A model generated the notes under the pieces. The model was not told where the DNA came from and ran no database searches. It saw nothing but the letters and a program-made list of their open reading frames with translations. Shown piece after piece: positions 1 through 9,716 of a stretch of 64,000 bases of DNA; within the stretch, counting starts at the first letter, position 1, and each line of letters begins with the position of its first letter. Source of the DNA: JANXQG01 sp964615095 (GTDB taxonomy: Bacteria > Planctomycetota > Planctomycetia > Pirellulales > Thermoguttaceae); contig CAZTPX010000007.1 of assembly GCA_964615095.1 (NCBI GenBank), positions 69,684 through 133,683 of the forward strand, written 5' to 3'. The position numbers and the translations under genes were made by a program.

Positions 1-921
1 GTCGGTGTGGGCACGGGCAAGGCCGTGTTGCTCCTGGACGACTTGCTTACCGCGCTGCGGACTGCCGCGACTTCAGCCCGCGGCGGCATCAGTTGCTCCA
101 TCGATCCCACTCAGGAAGGGATGCAGAAACTGCGTACCCACGCGGCCAGTTTGACGACCATGAACAACCAGAAGGCCATTGCTTCGGGCCTGGAGAGGGC
201 CTTGGGGCGACAGGAGGTCAGTTTCACAGGTGTGCCGGCGACTAGCCACTTTGCCTGCGTGTTGGTGGCGGCCGATTATCGTATGAAACGACTGGCAATG
301 AACTTCGACCAGTCGCCCGTACAGGGCATGCCCAGTTTCTTGCACATGTACAAATCGACCGATATGGGCATGGACAACATGTTGCAGCGTTGGTGGCTGG
401 AGCCGAAGTATGAGTCGGTGCTTCGTTCGGCGGACGGGTTGGCATGGGAATTCGACGGCGCGGGCGTGAAGTGCATGACGGAAGAGGACTTTGCCGCAGC
501 CAGTGGTCGCGAGCAGACGGGCAAATCGAATGCCATCGCCCAGAAGTGGGCCGACAACATGACCGCGCATTACGATGAGCTGGCGGTGGCCGATCCGGTC
601 TTTGGCGAACTGCGCAACTGCATGCAGTTGGCGTTGGTCGGTGCCCTGGTGGCCCACGAGCGATTGGCGGACAAGGCGGGTTGCAGTTTTCCCGCGCTGA
701 TGGAGGAATCGACCCTGAAGACGCTCGAGTTGGCCGCCCCCACGCAGGTTGACAGCCGCGTGAGCATGGTGAAGCAGAGCGGCAAGTGGATCATCAGCGC
801 ATCGGGCGGCGTGAACATTCGCCCGGGCGAAATCGTGAGCAAGGCCCGCCAGAGTTCCGCTCCTGCCGAAGCCCGCAGCAAGGCCGTGAATGCAGGTGGC
901 ACGACTTGGTACTGGAACTAA
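1..921 (+). CDS. DUF1598 family protein, 5' partial
   Basis: The reading frame is already open at base 1, so the N-terminus lies outside the window; about 306 codons are visible. The sequence carries blocks I associate with the planctomycete DUF1598 family: 'GVPATSHFACVLVAADYRMK' near residue 78, then 'RWWLEPKYESVL' and 'DGLAWEFDGAGVK'. No catalytic motif is evident and the function is unknown. The C-terminal stretch with 'SGGVNIRPGEIVS' is also typical of the family. The stop codon overlaps the stop of the convergent downstream gene by four bases. Family assignment is from memory of conserved motifs, not a search. Confidence 0.75.
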   Translation, partial: VGVGTGKAVLLLDDLLTALRTAATSARGGISCSIDPTQEGMQKLRTHAASLTTMNNQKAIASGLERALGRQEVSFTGVPATSHFACVLVAADYRMKRLAMNFDQSPVQGMPSFLHMYKSTDMGMDNMLQRWWLEPKYESVLRSADGLAWEFDGAGVKCMTEEDFAAASGREQTGKSNAIAQKWADNMTAHYDELAVADPVFGELRNCMQLALVGALVAHERLADKAGCSFPALMEESTLKTLELAAPTQVDSRVSMVKQSGKWIISASGGVNIRPGEIVSKARQSSAPAEARSKAVNAGGTTWYWN

Positions 922-3900
922 GCCGTAGGATCCTCGGCATTCAACTGCACGTTGTCGATAAAGACCGTATTATCGCCGCCGGACGGATTGGGGTCGACAC
1001 CGACAAAGTAGACGGTGTGCAGCCCCGATGTTGGAACGGTGAAATTCATCGTTTCGCAGAGGCCGTACCTGGTGGTGGCCGGCGTACTTATGCCCACGGG
1101 TGGATTGCTGAGACTGTCGATATAGACATAGATCGAATCGTACTGCGTCTGGTAGTCTAAACGCTGGTCTGCTAGGAACGAGATGTTGTACTCCATGCCG
1201 GCGTTTAGATCCACCTGTTGACTCATGCTGCCAGTATTCTTGATGTAGGCAACTTGATAGCCGCTGGGGGCGCCGGGATTTCCGGCCGTGAAAGCGCTGT
1301 CATTGGTGCTGATGCCGGCTGAACCCTGAAAACTCCAGGCGCCGGGATCACTGGGATCGGGTGCGTAGGCATTCGCGGCCAAGGGCACGTCCTCAAAGCT
1401 GCCGTCACTGATGCCGCCCCCCGTGGTAATCATCACGTCGTCGATGAAGGCGGTGCAGTCGGTGCCGCCTGATGTTGGTGTGCCCTGGAATGTGATAGTA
1501 TGCTGCGTGGCGGTACTGAACGAGAAATTCTGCGTCTGGTAGGGCGTGTAGAGGTAGGTGGTCGTCGAACCGGAGACAATGCTGGCCACGCTCGGCGTGA
1601 CGGTGGCGTACACAACGCCATCGACAAGGACCTGGATGGTCTCGCTCTGGTAATTGTTGCGCGGGGCGGCATCGAACGATATGCTATAGGTGGTGCCCGC
1701 ATCCAAGTTGACGGTCTGAGTCATGTAGCCGCCGTTCTTGATGTAGGCGGCCTGGTATCCATCGGGGGCGTTCGCGCAGCCGCTGGTGAACCCGCTGTCA
1801 TTGGTGGTTATCCCGGCCGAACCCTGGAAATTCCAAGCGGTACCACTGGGCGTCGGCGCGTAAGCGTATGCGGCCAAGACCGGCGCTTCAAAGCTCCCGT
1901 CGCTGATCGCGTCGTCCAGCGTGGTCAGGGTCACGTTGTCAATGAACGCCGTGCTTTGGCTGCTCGTTGTCATGCCCTGGAACGTGATGGTGTACGTGGT
2001 GGCCGTGGTGATCGGGATATTCAACGTCTGGTAGGACGTGTAGGGGTAGCTGGTCGTGGAACCGGAGACAATGCTGGTCGGCGTGACGGTTGCGTACACA
2101 AGGCCATCGACAAGCACCTGGATGGTCTCGCCGGGGTAATTGACGCGCGGGGCGGCCAAGAACGACAGATTGTACAAGCCGTCATCCAGATACATGGTAT
2201 AAGTCATGCTGCCACCGCCGGTAATGTACGCGACCTGCGACCCTTGGGGGGCGCTGGGGTTTTTGGACGTCAGGCCGCTGCCGTTGGTGCTTATTCCGGC
2301 GCCCGTGGCCGAGAACGTCCAAGGTGAGCCGCCGGGATTGGCTTGATAGCTGTTCGCGGCCACGGACGGCGACTCGAAACTGCCGTCGACGATCTGGTCG
2401 TCCGTCGCCACCAGCGACAATTCATCGATCAAGGCGGTATGCTTGCCGCTGACCAAACCCTCGAACTCGATGGTGTTGGATTGGCTTGTGACCGTGAAAT
2501 TCCATGTGTAGTAATAATGGTAGTTGCTGCTGAAAGGGGTGATCGGAGCACTGATTGGCAGACCGTTGAGCAATACCTCGATTTGCTGGTTCCCGGCCTG
2601 TCCATTCACGCACTGGGCAGCATAAAACGAAAGGCTGTAGCCGCAATTGGGAACCAGGTTTACGGTCTGGATCATGTAGCCGGTCCCTTGAAGATAGGCC
2701 ACCTGCGAGCCGTTAGGGGCATTGGGATTGCCGGACGTGATGCTGCTGCCGTTGCTGGCAACGCCAGCCGTTCCCGTGAATGCCCAGGCCGTACCCGTGG
2801 GATCGGGCTGGGATTTCCCTAAGGCCAACGACGGTCGCTCGAAGCTCGGGTCGTCAATGCCGTTGGCGGTGAGGGTTACCTGATCGATAAAGGCCGTGCT
2901 GTCGTCTTTGTTGGGGTCCATGCCCTGGAACACGATTTGGTGCTCCCCGGCCGCGACCGCAAACGTCGTCGTATAGTAATAACCGTAGAGCGTGTTTACG
3001 GGATCGATATTCTGACCGTACAGTGTACCGTCGACCGACACGTCGATCGTCTGGTAGCTCGACTGGTAGATCTCACGTTGAGCTGCCAGGAACGAGATCT
3101 CGTAAGTACCGGCGTCCAAGTACACCCACTGGCTCATGCTGCCGCCGTATTCGAGGTAGGCGACTTGCGAGCCCGCGGGGGCGTTCTGGGCCACGCTCCA
3201 GTTTGTGACAAACGCGCTACCATTCTTGGCTATGCCGGCCGTGCCCGTGAATTGCCAGGCCGATCCGGGGGTGTCTGCCAGGTAGCTGTTTACGGGCAAG
3301 GGTGGTATCTCAAAACCTCCGTCGGCGATCGAGTCCTGCACCGGCGAGAGCACCACGGAGTCGATAAAGGCCGTGCTGTCGGCGGTCGACGGACTCTGTC
3401 CCACGAATGTGATGGTGTGCGTGCCGGCTGTCGTCACTGGGAAAGTGTAACTTTGGTAGGGCGCGTAGGAAACCGTGTAGTTGACGTTATCGGTGGTGAC
3501 TGGTGCCGTCGGGGTGATCACGCCAATTGGTTGGGAAAAGTTGGTGTCGAGATAAATGTCGATCGTCTGTGCCCGGGTTTGATAGTTGAGCCGCTGGGCT
3601 GCCATCAGCGAGATATCGTAGACGCCGGTTTCCAAGGTGACGGTTTGGCTGATTGCGCCGCCGTCCTTGATGAAGCCAACCTGGGAACCCTGCGGCGCAC
3701 TGGGATCGCCGTACGTGAAGCCGCTGCCGTTGCTGCTTATGCCGGCCGTTCCCGTGAACGTCCAGGGCGAAGTGCTGACAGGGACCTGATAGGGGACATT
3801 GTTGCCAAACGTCCATACCGTATTGCTGGCCCCGGCCTGGCCGGGTGACCCCATCTGGTACGCCTGCGACTGCAACACAGGCGCCTCGAAGCCGCCGTCG

Positions 3901-4055
3901 CTGATTGCGTTGGTTGTCAACGTGGCGATCGACAACAGTTGTCGGCTCTCAAGACTTTCCACGCCTAGCCGCCGCACGTGTACACGTCGCGTCGCCTTGC
4001 GGTGTTTTTTCGTGGTGAAGGCTGCTAGCAGTCTCTGGTAGATCGATCGTAACAT
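918..4055 (-). CDS. Secreted protein with six ~165-residue tandem repeats and LESRQLLS motif
   Basis: A 1,045-residue protein if started at the ATG at 4055; the open frame extends upstream to 4406 but that part lacks coding character. The N-terminus is basic and carries 'LGVESLESRQLLS', the planctomycete extracellular motif (Pfam Planc_extracel). From residue 51 to the end there are six tandem units. Each opens with a variant of 'ISDGGFEAP', continues with 'WTFTGTAGIS.NGS', 'GSQVAYI..GG' and 'ISF.AAQR.NYQ', and ends with 'TAFIDxVxL'. This pattern resembles beta-sandwich carbohydrate-binding modules. No PEP-CTERM tail is present. Likely a surface or matrix protein; ligand unknown. It is divergent from xseB and convergent with the DUF1598 gene. 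Confidence 0.85.
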   Translation of the reverse strand: MLRSIYQRLLAAFTTKKHRKATRRVHVRRLGVESLESRQLLSIATLTTNAISDGGFEAPVLQSQAYQMGSPGQAGASNTVWTFGNNVPYQVPVSTSPWTFTGTAGISSNGSGFTYGDPSAPQGSQVGFIKDGGAISQTVTLETGVYDISLMAAQRLNYQTRAQTIDIYLDTNFSQPIGVITPTAPVTTDNVNYTVSYAPYQSYTFPVTTAGTHTITFVGQSPSTADSTAFIDSVVLSPVQDSIADGGFEIPPLPVNSYLADTPGSAWQFTGTAGIAKNGSAFVTNWSVAQNAPAGSQVAYLEYGGSMSQWVYLDAGTYEISFLAAQREIYQSSYQTIDVSVDGTLYGQNIDPVNTLYGYYYTTTFAVAAGEHQIVFQGMDPNKDDSTAFIDQVTLTANGIDDPSFERPSLALGKSQPDPTGTAWAFTGTAGVASNGSSITSGNPNAPNGSQVAYLQGTGYMIQTVNLVPNCGYSLSFYAAQCVNGQAGNQQIEVLLNGLPISAPITPFSSNYHYYYTWNFTVTSQSNTIEFEGLVSGKHTALIDELSLVATDDQIVDGSFESPSVAANSYQANPGGSPWTFSATGAGISTNGSGLTSKNPSAPQGSQVAYITGGGSMTYTMYLDDGLYNLSFLAAPRVNYPGETIQVLVDGLVYATVTPTSIVSGSTTSYPYTSYQTLNIPITTATTYTITFQGMTTSSQSTAFIDNVTLTTLDDAISDGSFEAPVLAAYAYAPTPSGTAWNFQGSAGITTNDSGFTSGCANAPDGYQAAYIKNGGYMTQTVNLDAGTTYSISFDAAPRNNYQSETIQVLVDGVVYATVTPSVASIVSGSTTTYLYTPYQTQNFSFSTATQHTITFQGTPTSGGTDCTAFIDDVMITTGGGISDGSFEDVPLAANAYAPDPSDPGAWSFQGSAGISTNDSAFTAGNPGAPSGYQVAYIKNTGSMSQQVDLNAGMEYNISFLADQRLDYQTQYDSIYVYIDSLSNPPVGISTPATTRYGLCETMNFTVPTSGLHTVYFVGVDPNPSGGDNTVFIDNVQLNAEDPTA

Positions 4056-4286
4056 CGCTTCTGCTCCCACAATGGGCAACGGGTCCGAGAGCGGATCAAA
4101 ATAACCGGAGTGCCTATGGCGAGGTCCTGCTCCGGCCCGGTTCCGACGATTGCCGGTCAAGTTAGACGAGAATGGGGGCAGATAATAGCCGGAACGTGGA
4201 TTTGGATCGAGAGCAATTTTGGCCCAATCTGCGGTAAACCGCGAGACAGCTTTCAAACAACGGCCAAGTTCTATATACTTTCCCGT

Positions 4287-4688
4287 ATGGAGCAACCAAA
4301 AATGGCAATGACCCCCCCTGACACCTCCCCAGACTCCTCTCTCGAAAAGCCATCCGCCGCGCCGAGTTTCGAACAAACACTTAACCGGTTGGAAGAGATA
4401 GTCCACCTCTTGGAGGAGGGAAAAATTGGTCTGGATGAGGCCCTGGTGCGCTACGAAGAAGGCGTGGGATTGTTGCGGAAGGCATACGACTTGCTAGAGA
4501 AGGCCCAACGTCAGATTTCTCTGCTCAGTGGAGTGGATTCCGAGGGGAATCCCCTCCTTCGCCCGATGGAAGACGCAGCCAGCTTCTCCTTGGAACGAGA
4601 CATCGCCGGGCCTGCTTCCGCGGGGGAAACCCGCGGAAAAGCGGCTGGCCGGCGGGGAAAGCGGCCTGTCGATCAAGACTTGCCGTAA
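4287..4688 (+). CDS. xseB: Exodeoxyribonuclease VII small subunit
   Basis: Product of 133 residues from the ATG at 4287; internal ATGs at 4302 and 4308 are alternatives. The core 'FEQTLNRLEEIVHLLEEGKIG' region with 'LDEALVRYEEGVGLLRKAYDLLEKAQRQI' is the helical-hairpin signature of XseB, the subunit that partners XseA to degrade single-stranded DNA to oligonucleotides. The roughly 40-residue C-terminal tail after 'LLSGVDSEGNP' is basic and longer than in most homologues (usually about 80 residues in total). xseA is not next to it here. It is followed by ispA, an order (xseB-ispA-dxs) also known in proteobacteria. Confidence 0.92.
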   Translation: MEQPKMAMTPPDTSPDSSLEKPSAAPSFEQTLNRLEEIVHLLEEGKIGLDEALVRYEEGVGLLRKAYDLLEKAQRQISLLSGVDSEGNPLLRPMEDAASFSLERDIAGPASAGETRGKAAGRRGKRPVDQDLP

Positions 4689-4843
4689 GAGGGGGCTTGG
4701 CTCTGCATTTGATCGGCCATAGACGTTTGAGCGATTCCAAATTAGAATGATGTGTTGCGAGCGGTTGTCCATACAAGGAATCTCTGCCAATTTTCACGCA
4801 TCATATTGACTCGAACCGCGCAGAGCGTGAATCCCCCGCTTGT

Positions 4844-5782
4844 ATGCTCATGACCAAAACCCTGTCGCCCTCCCTTGCACCCTACGTGGACCGCCTTGGT
4901 CCGCAGATTGAAGCTGCGCTCCAACAGTATTGTTGTTTGCCTGCTGGTTGTCCCGATGCATTGCGCGAGGCCATTCGCTATAGCCTTCTGGCACCGGGAA
5001 AACGATTGCGGCCGATGCTCGTGCTGATGGCCGCCGAGGCCTGTGGTGGAAGCCTTTCGGTAGCGATGCCAGCCGCATGTGCCGTGGAGATGATCCATAC
5101 GTATTCGCTGATCCATGATGATCTGCCCGCTATGGACGACGACGATCTCCGCCGCGGCCGGGCTACATGTCACAAAGTCTTCGGCGAGGCGATGGCGATT
5201 CTTGCCGGCGATGGCCTGTTGAGCCTGGCCTTTCACGTCTTGGCCGAAGGTATGCACCCCCCGATTGTGGCAGTCGCCTGTTGCGCGGCCTTGGCTGAGG
5301 CATCCGGCCCTTGCCAGTTGGTGGGTGGGCAGGCCGACGATATTGCCGCCGAGCGCGCCGCAACAGACAACGCCGCTCCAGGTTGCCGGCCTGTCGTGTG
5401 CGACCGCAAGCATCTCGAGTCGATCCACGCCCGCAAGACCGGGGCCATGATCCGCGTATCCCTTCGTTTAGGTGGATTAGCTGCCGGGGCCGTGCCGGAA
5501 CGCCAGAAGGCACTTGACGAATATGGCCGCAGACTTGGATTGGCCTTTCAAATCACCGACGATCTATTGGATGTTCGCAGCACTGAAGAAAACATGGGCA
5601 AGCGGGTGGGTAAGGATGCCAAGAAGGGCAAAATCACCTTCCCGCGGCTGCTAGGAGTTGACGAAAGTGCAGTGTATGCAGGACAATTGATCGCTGAAGC
5701 GCTTGCGGCGATGGAGCCGCTGGGACCTCAGGCAGAGGGCCTGATTGCGCTGGCCCGTTACGTTTTGGAGAGAAACCGCTGA
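4844..5782 (+). CDS. ispA: Polyprenyl (farnesyl/geranylgeranyl) diphosphate synthase
   Basis: Short-chain trans-prenyltransferase of 312 residues that condenses IPP with allylic diphosphates. The first aspartate-rich motif is 'DDLPAMDDDD' near residues 92-101 and the second is 'DDLLD' near 239-243. The GKR motif at about 52-54, the 'KTG' at about 198-200 and 'LAFQITDD' are also present, so all metal and substrate ligands look intact. ATGs at 4844 and 4850 both fit. The TGA stop shares one base with the dxs ATG (TGATG), indicating translational coupling. Chain length of the product cannot be fixed from sequence alone. Confidence 0.95.
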   Translation: MLMTKTLSPSLAPYVDRLGPQIEAALQQYCCLPAGCPDALREAIRYSLLAPGKRLRPMLVLMAAEACGGSLSVAMPAACAVEMIHTYSLIHDDLPAMDDDDLRRGRATCHKVFGEAMAILAGDGLLSLAFHVLAEGMHPPIVAVACCAALAEASGPCQLVGGQADDIAAERAATDNAAPGCRPVVCDRKHLESIHARKTGAMIRVSLRLGGLAAGAVPERQKALDEYGRRLGLAFQITDDLLDVRSTEENMGKRVGKDAKKGKITFPRLLGVDESAVYAGQLIAEALAAMEPLGPQAEGLIALARYVLERNR

Positions 5783-7719
5783 TGGACAAGATTCTTTCCA
5801 CGATCGGCTCCCCTCGCGATTTGCAAGGGTTGTCGCATCAGGAACTGACCCAGTTGGCCGCCGAGATCCGCGAGGCCCTGTGTAGCCTCGCATCGCGGCG
5901 GACGGCGCATTTTGCCTCCAACCTGGGCGTGGTTGAACTCGCCTTGGCCTTGCACACGACCTTCGACTTCAGCCGCGATCGACTGATCTGGGACACCGGT
6001 CATCAGATCTACCCGCACAAGCTTCTCACCGGGCGCTACAAGGACTTTCATTCCATGCGTGTCCGCGGCGGCCTCATGGGATATCCCAATCCGGCCGAAA
6101 GTCCTTACGACCTGTTCCTTACGGGCCATGCCGGTTGTGCTACGAGTTGCGCCTTGGGCATGCGTTGTGCCGATGACCTGATACGGCCCGAGGAAAACCG
6201 CTGTTCTGTGGCGGTCGTGGGCGACGGGGCCTTCAGTTCCGGCGTCGTCCTGGAGGCATTGAACCACGCCGGAGGGCTGAAAAAGAACCTGATTGTCGTG
6301 CTCAACGACAATAAGATGTCGATTTGCCCGCGCGTTGGCGGCCTGGCCGAGTCGTTGGACCGCGTGCGCATGAATACCCTGTATGCGGGTTTGAAAGCGG
6401 AAGTGCAAAAAATGCTCGCCCGCGTGCCCGTGATCGGCGATCCGGTCGAGCGGTTCTTGCACCAGGTCAAAGACGCCGTGAAGGCCGGCATGGTGGGCGG
6501 CATGCTTTTCCAGGAGCTGGGGTTCAGTTACCACGGTCCGGTCGACGGCCACAATATTCGCCAGTTGCAGAAATATCTGGCCATGGCCAGGCAGGTCAAG
6601 GGGCCGGTGTTGCTCCACATAGTGACCGAGAAGGGCCACGGCTACGATCCCGCGGCCGAAGACCCCGTGTTGTTCCATACGCCCGCGCCATTCTCCCGCA
6701 CGAACGGCGAGATTACGTTCAAGAGCAATGGGGCCAGGACCTTCACGGCGGTCGCTCGCGACACGCTGCTGCAGGAAATGGGCCGCGAAGGCTCACGCGT
6801 GGCCGTTATTACCGCCGCCATGTGCCAAGGCAACATGCTGGAACCGATCCGCGAGCGGTTTCCCGATCGCTTCTTCGACGTGGGGATCTGCGAGTCGCAC
6901 GCTGTGGCCGTGGCCGCCGGCATGGCCAAGGCGGAAATCCGGCCGGTGGTGGACATTTACAGCACGTTCCTACAACGCTCCTACGACCAGATATTCCAAG
7001 AGGTCTCGCTCCAGGACTTGCCGGTAACGCTGCTCTTGGATCGGGCCGGCCTCGTGGGACCCGATGGCCCGACGCACCATGGGGTGTTCGATATTGCCTA
7101 TCTCCGCGTCTTTCCCAACTTGGTGGTCATGTCGCCGGGCGACGAACACGATCTGGAACTAATGATCCCTTGGTGCGTGGCCCACGATCACCCCACGGCG
7201 ATCCGGTACCCCAAGGCCAACGTGGTCCGCGTGAGTCGCGGCGCGTTGCCTGGTGAAGTGGCCCCCATCGAACTGGGTGAGTCGGAATTGGTCCGGCCTG
7301 GCGCCGACGGTGTGCTTATCGCTTTCGGCCCCCTGTTGCAGCAGTGCCTCGAGGCCGCGGAAGAACTGGCCGAAGAAGGTGTCGAACTGGCGGTGATCAA
7401 CGCCCGCTTCGTCAAGCCGTTGGATACGCGGGCGATCCTGCAGGCCATCCGCGAACATCCGTTCGTGGTCACGGTCGAAGAAGGCTGCCTGATGGGTGGG
7501 TTTGGCAGCGCCGTGTTGGAAGCGGCGAACGACGCGGGTCTAGGCACTAGCCATATCCGCCGCCTGGGAATTCCCGACCAATACATCGAACACGCCGATC
7601 GGTCAGAACTGTTGAGTAACCTGGGACTTACCGGCCGGGGGATTGCCGAAACGTGCCGTACGTTGGCCGGCCTGGAGCAGGCCCCCTCGCAATCCACTAC
7701 CCGCGGCGCACGGTCATAG
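5782..7719 (+). CDS. dxs: 1-deoxy-D-xylulose-5-phosphate synthase
   Basis: Entry enzyme of the MEP isoprenoid pathway, making DXP from pyruvate and glyceraldehyde-3-phosphate with thiamine diphosphate. Its 645 residues match the usual family length. The ThDP-binding 'GDGAFSSGVVLEALNHAG' followed by 'NDNKMSI' lies near residues 148-178. The central transketolase-type domain has 'DRAGLVGPDGPTHHGVFD', and the C-terminal domain has 'VEEGCLMGGFGSAVLE'. It starts one base inside ispA and ends 11 bases before nadK, so the three are almost certainly co-transcribed. Confidence 0.97.
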   Translation: MDKILSTIGSPRDLQGLSHQELTQLAAEIREALCSLASRRTAHFASNLGVVELALALHTTFDFSRDRLIWDTGHQIYPHKLLTGRYKDFHSMRVRGGLMGYPNPAESPYDLFLTGHAGCATSCALGMRCADDLIRPEENRCSVAVVGDGAFSSGVVLEALNHAGGLKKNLIVVLNDNKMSICPRVGGLAESLDRVRMNTLYAGLKAEVQKMLARVPVIGDPVERFLHQVKDAVKAGMVGGMLFQELGFSYHGPVDGHNIRQLQKYLAMARQVKGPVLLHIVTEKGHGYDPAAEDPVLFHTPAPFSRTNGEITFKSNGARTFTAVARDTLLQEMGREGSRVAVITAAMCQGNMLEPIRERFPDRFFDVGICESHAVAVAAGMAKAEIRPVVDIYSTFLQRSYDQIFQEVSLQDLPVTLLLDRAGLVGPDGPTHHGVFDIAYLRVFPNLVVMSPGDEHDLELMIPWCVAHDHPTAIRYPKANVVRVSRGALPGEVAPIELGESELVRPGADGVLIAFGPLLQQCLEAAEELAEEGVELAVINARFVKPLDTRAILQAIREHPFVVTVEEGCLMGGFGSAVLEAANDAGLGTSHIRRLGIPDQYIEHADRSELLSNLGLTGRGIAETCRTLAGLEQAPSQSTTRGARS

Positions 7720-7730
7720 GTTTTCGCCAT

Positions 7731-8618
7731 ATGACTCGTCCCGGGCCACAACCGATCTCGTTTCCTTCCAACCAGCGGCTCCGTGTGATCCTGCTGAGCA
7801 CGGGCCAGCGTTCCTACTTTCTGGACGAGATCGGGCGTCTCCGTCCCCTGATCGAGCGCTATGCCGACATCGCCGCCGAAGATTTTAGCGGCGAAGAGGA
7901 TGTTTCCACCGCGGAGGCCGACTTCGCCATCGTTTTCGGCGGCGACGGCTCGATCCTGCGTGCAGCCCATCAAATGGGCCAACGGCAACTGCCGGTCATT
8001 GCCGTTAACCTGGGAAGATTGGGGTTTTTGGCCGATGTTTCGGCCGAGGAACTGATCAATATCCTCGATGAATTGACCACTGGCCGGCTGCAGGTCATTG
8101 AGCACCTGATGTTCGATTGCCAACTCATTCGCAATGGTGCGGCCGAATTCCGGAAGATGGGCCTTAACGAGATAGCCGTGCGGACTGGTCCGCCGTTTCT
8201 CTTGATGGACATTCATCTTTACGTTGACTCGGAACTGGTAACAACGTATAGTGGCGACGGTTTGATTATCAGCACGCCCGTCGGATCGACGGCCTATAGC
8301 CTTTCGGCGGGCGGGCCGATCTTGCGGAAGGACTTGGAGGCCGTGGTGATCATGCCTCTTAGTCCGCACACGTTAACGATGCGTCCGGTCGTCGATTCCG
8401 CCGATCGAGTTTACGAGATGGAGGTTGTGGAACCCCACCCGGAGACATCGGCCGTGGTCGATGGCCGTGTGTTGTGTCGATTGAAACCGGGCGACCGTGT
8501 CCGTGTAACCCGTGCCCCTGTGCGATTCAAGCTTGTTGCCCCGCCAGGCCACAGCTACTACCGCACCTTGCGTGAAAAACTGCATTGGGGCGGACAACTT
8601 CGCCGTAGAAATTCGTAA
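7731..8618 (+). CDS. nadK: NAD kinase
   Basis: Product of 295 residues, starting at the ATG at 7731; an open frame extends upstream into dxs but without homology. It phosphorylates NAD to NADP using ATP or polyphosphate. The diagnostic 'GGDGSIL' motif, 'NLGRLGFLADV', and the nucleotide-binding 'STPVGSTAYSLSAGGPI' are all present, with a later 'VVDGRV'. It is last in the xseB-ispA-dxs-nadK run; NADPH is consumed by the next MEP-pathway enzyme, which may explain the linkage (inference). A perfect-arm palindrome begins two bases after the stop and may terminate the operon. Confidence 0.95.
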   Translation: MTRPGPQPISFPSNQRLRVILLSTGQRSYFLDEIGRLRPLIERYADIAAEDFSGEEDVSTAEADFAIVFGGDGSILRAAHQMGQRQLPVIAVNLGRLGFLADVSAEELINILDELTTGRLQVIEHLMFDCQLIRNGAAEFRKMGLNEIAVRTGPPFLLMDIHLYVDSELVTTYSGDGLIISTPVGSTAYSLSAGGPILRKDLEAVVIMPLSPHTLTMRPVVDSADRVYEMEVVEPHPETSAVVDGRVLCRLKPGDRVRVTRAPVRFKLVAPPGHSYYRTLREKLHWGGQLRRRNS

Positions 8619-8620
8619 AG

Positions 8621-8678
8621 TGTATCCGGCACACTCCGTGTGCCGCCTAGCAACGGCACACGGAGTGTGCTGGATACA
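8621..8678. repeat. Palindromic interspersed repeat (GGCACACTCCGTGTGCC family), copy 1
   Basis: Two 25-base arms (8621-8645 and 8654-8678) pair with one mismatch across an 8-base spacer. Each arm also contains a smaller palindrome, GGCACAC-TCC-GTGTGCC. The same element recurs at 25826-25883 and, rearranged, at 44495-44566. It lies directly after nadK and could act as a terminator or mRNA 3' protector, but no T-run follows. Confidence 0.9.
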
Positions 8679-8716
8679 TTGAAATCCCCGCCTATTGTCT
8701 CGAAAGGAGTCGAGCA

Positions 8717-9616
8717 GTGAAAATCGGCATGGTTGCTGGAACATTGTTGTGCGCCGCGGTTTACCTATCCTGTGTGGCAGCCTGGGCCGACGAACCCAAG
8801 GCCAAGCAGTCCGAGCCCCAGGAATATCTCCTCCGCTACAAGTTTCATCCCGGCGATGCGCTGCGTTGGACCGTGCTTCACCGTTGCCGCATCCGCACTT
8901 CGGTTTCGGCCAGCACGCAGACGGCCGAGACGACAACCACCTCGATCAAGGTTTGGCGCGTACACGATGTGCAACCGGACGGCACGGCGGTTTTCGAGCA
9001 CCTTGTGGAAACCGTCGACATGCGGCACCGTCTTAGTGGCCGCGACGAAGTACACTACAACAGCCGCACCGATCTGTGTCCTCCGCACGGTTTCGAAGAC
9101 GTTGCTCGGGCTGTGGGTGTGCCCTTGGCAGTGGTGACGCTCGACGCGCAAGGCAAGGTCTTGAAGCGGCAGCAGAACTTCGTCAGGGCGGCGGTGGCAG
9201 GGCAGGGTGAGATCACGATTCAATTGCCCGAGCGGGCCGTGGCTGTCGGCAGTTCCTGGTCGAACCAGCGAAACATCGAGGTTCCACTTCCCGACGGCGG
9301 CATGCGGCAGATCCGCACCAAGCAGAGCTACAAGCTGGAAAGCGTGAAGACGGGCGTGGCCACGATTTCCATGTCGACGCAGATTGTGACACCGATCAAT
9401 GATCCAGCCATCGAGGCCCTGGTGCTGCAATACGAGTCTAGCGGTAGTGTGCGATTTGACATCGATGGCGGGCAGATTCTCGGCTGCCAGAGCGACGTCG
9501 ACCGCAGCGTCGTCGGTTTCCGCGGCGAGGCCAGCAGTATTCGCTACGTCGGCCGCTCGACGGAAGAGTATCTTGCGCCTCCGCCCAAGGTGGCGGTCGT
9601 GGCCGCGAAGCGGTAG
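8717..9616 (+). CDS. Secreted hypothetical protein (DUF6263-like)
   Basis: A 299-residue protein starting at a GTG at 8717, preceded by a good ribosome site (AAAGGAG at 8703-8709). The first 23 residues form a signal peptide ending near 'VAAWADEP'. The mature part begins 'YLLRYKFHPGDALRWTV', which resembles secreted DUF6263-type beta-rich proteins, and contains 'GSSWSNQRNIEVPLPDGG', a pattern typical of that group. No enzymatic motif is visible. The gene at 32980-33891 has a loosely similar architecture (signal peptide, 'FKPGAWKLVRV' opening, beta-rich body). Function unknown. Confidence 0.8.
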   Translation: MKIGMVAGTLLCAAVYLSCVAAWADEPKAKQSEPQEYLLRYKFHPGDALRWTVLHRCRIRTSVSASTQTAETTTTSIKVWRVHDVQPDGTAVFEHLVETVDMRHRLSGRDEVHYNSRTDLCPPHGFEDVARAVGVPLAVVTLDAQGKVLKRQQNFVRAAVAGQGEITIQLPERAVAVGSSWSNQRNIEVPLPDGGMRQIRTKQSYKLESVKTGVATISMSTQIVTPINDPAIEALVLQYESSGSVRFDIDGGQILGCQSDVDRSVVGFRGEASSIRYVGRSTEEYLAPPPKVAVVAAKR

Positions 9617-9716
9617 ATTTATATCGGACTTGCCGGATCTGCCGTGCGAGCCCAATTGCTGTACCCGGTAATCTGTCTCTGCACTCGCCATCGCCGAGCA
9701 AGCTTCCGGCCTTGTC

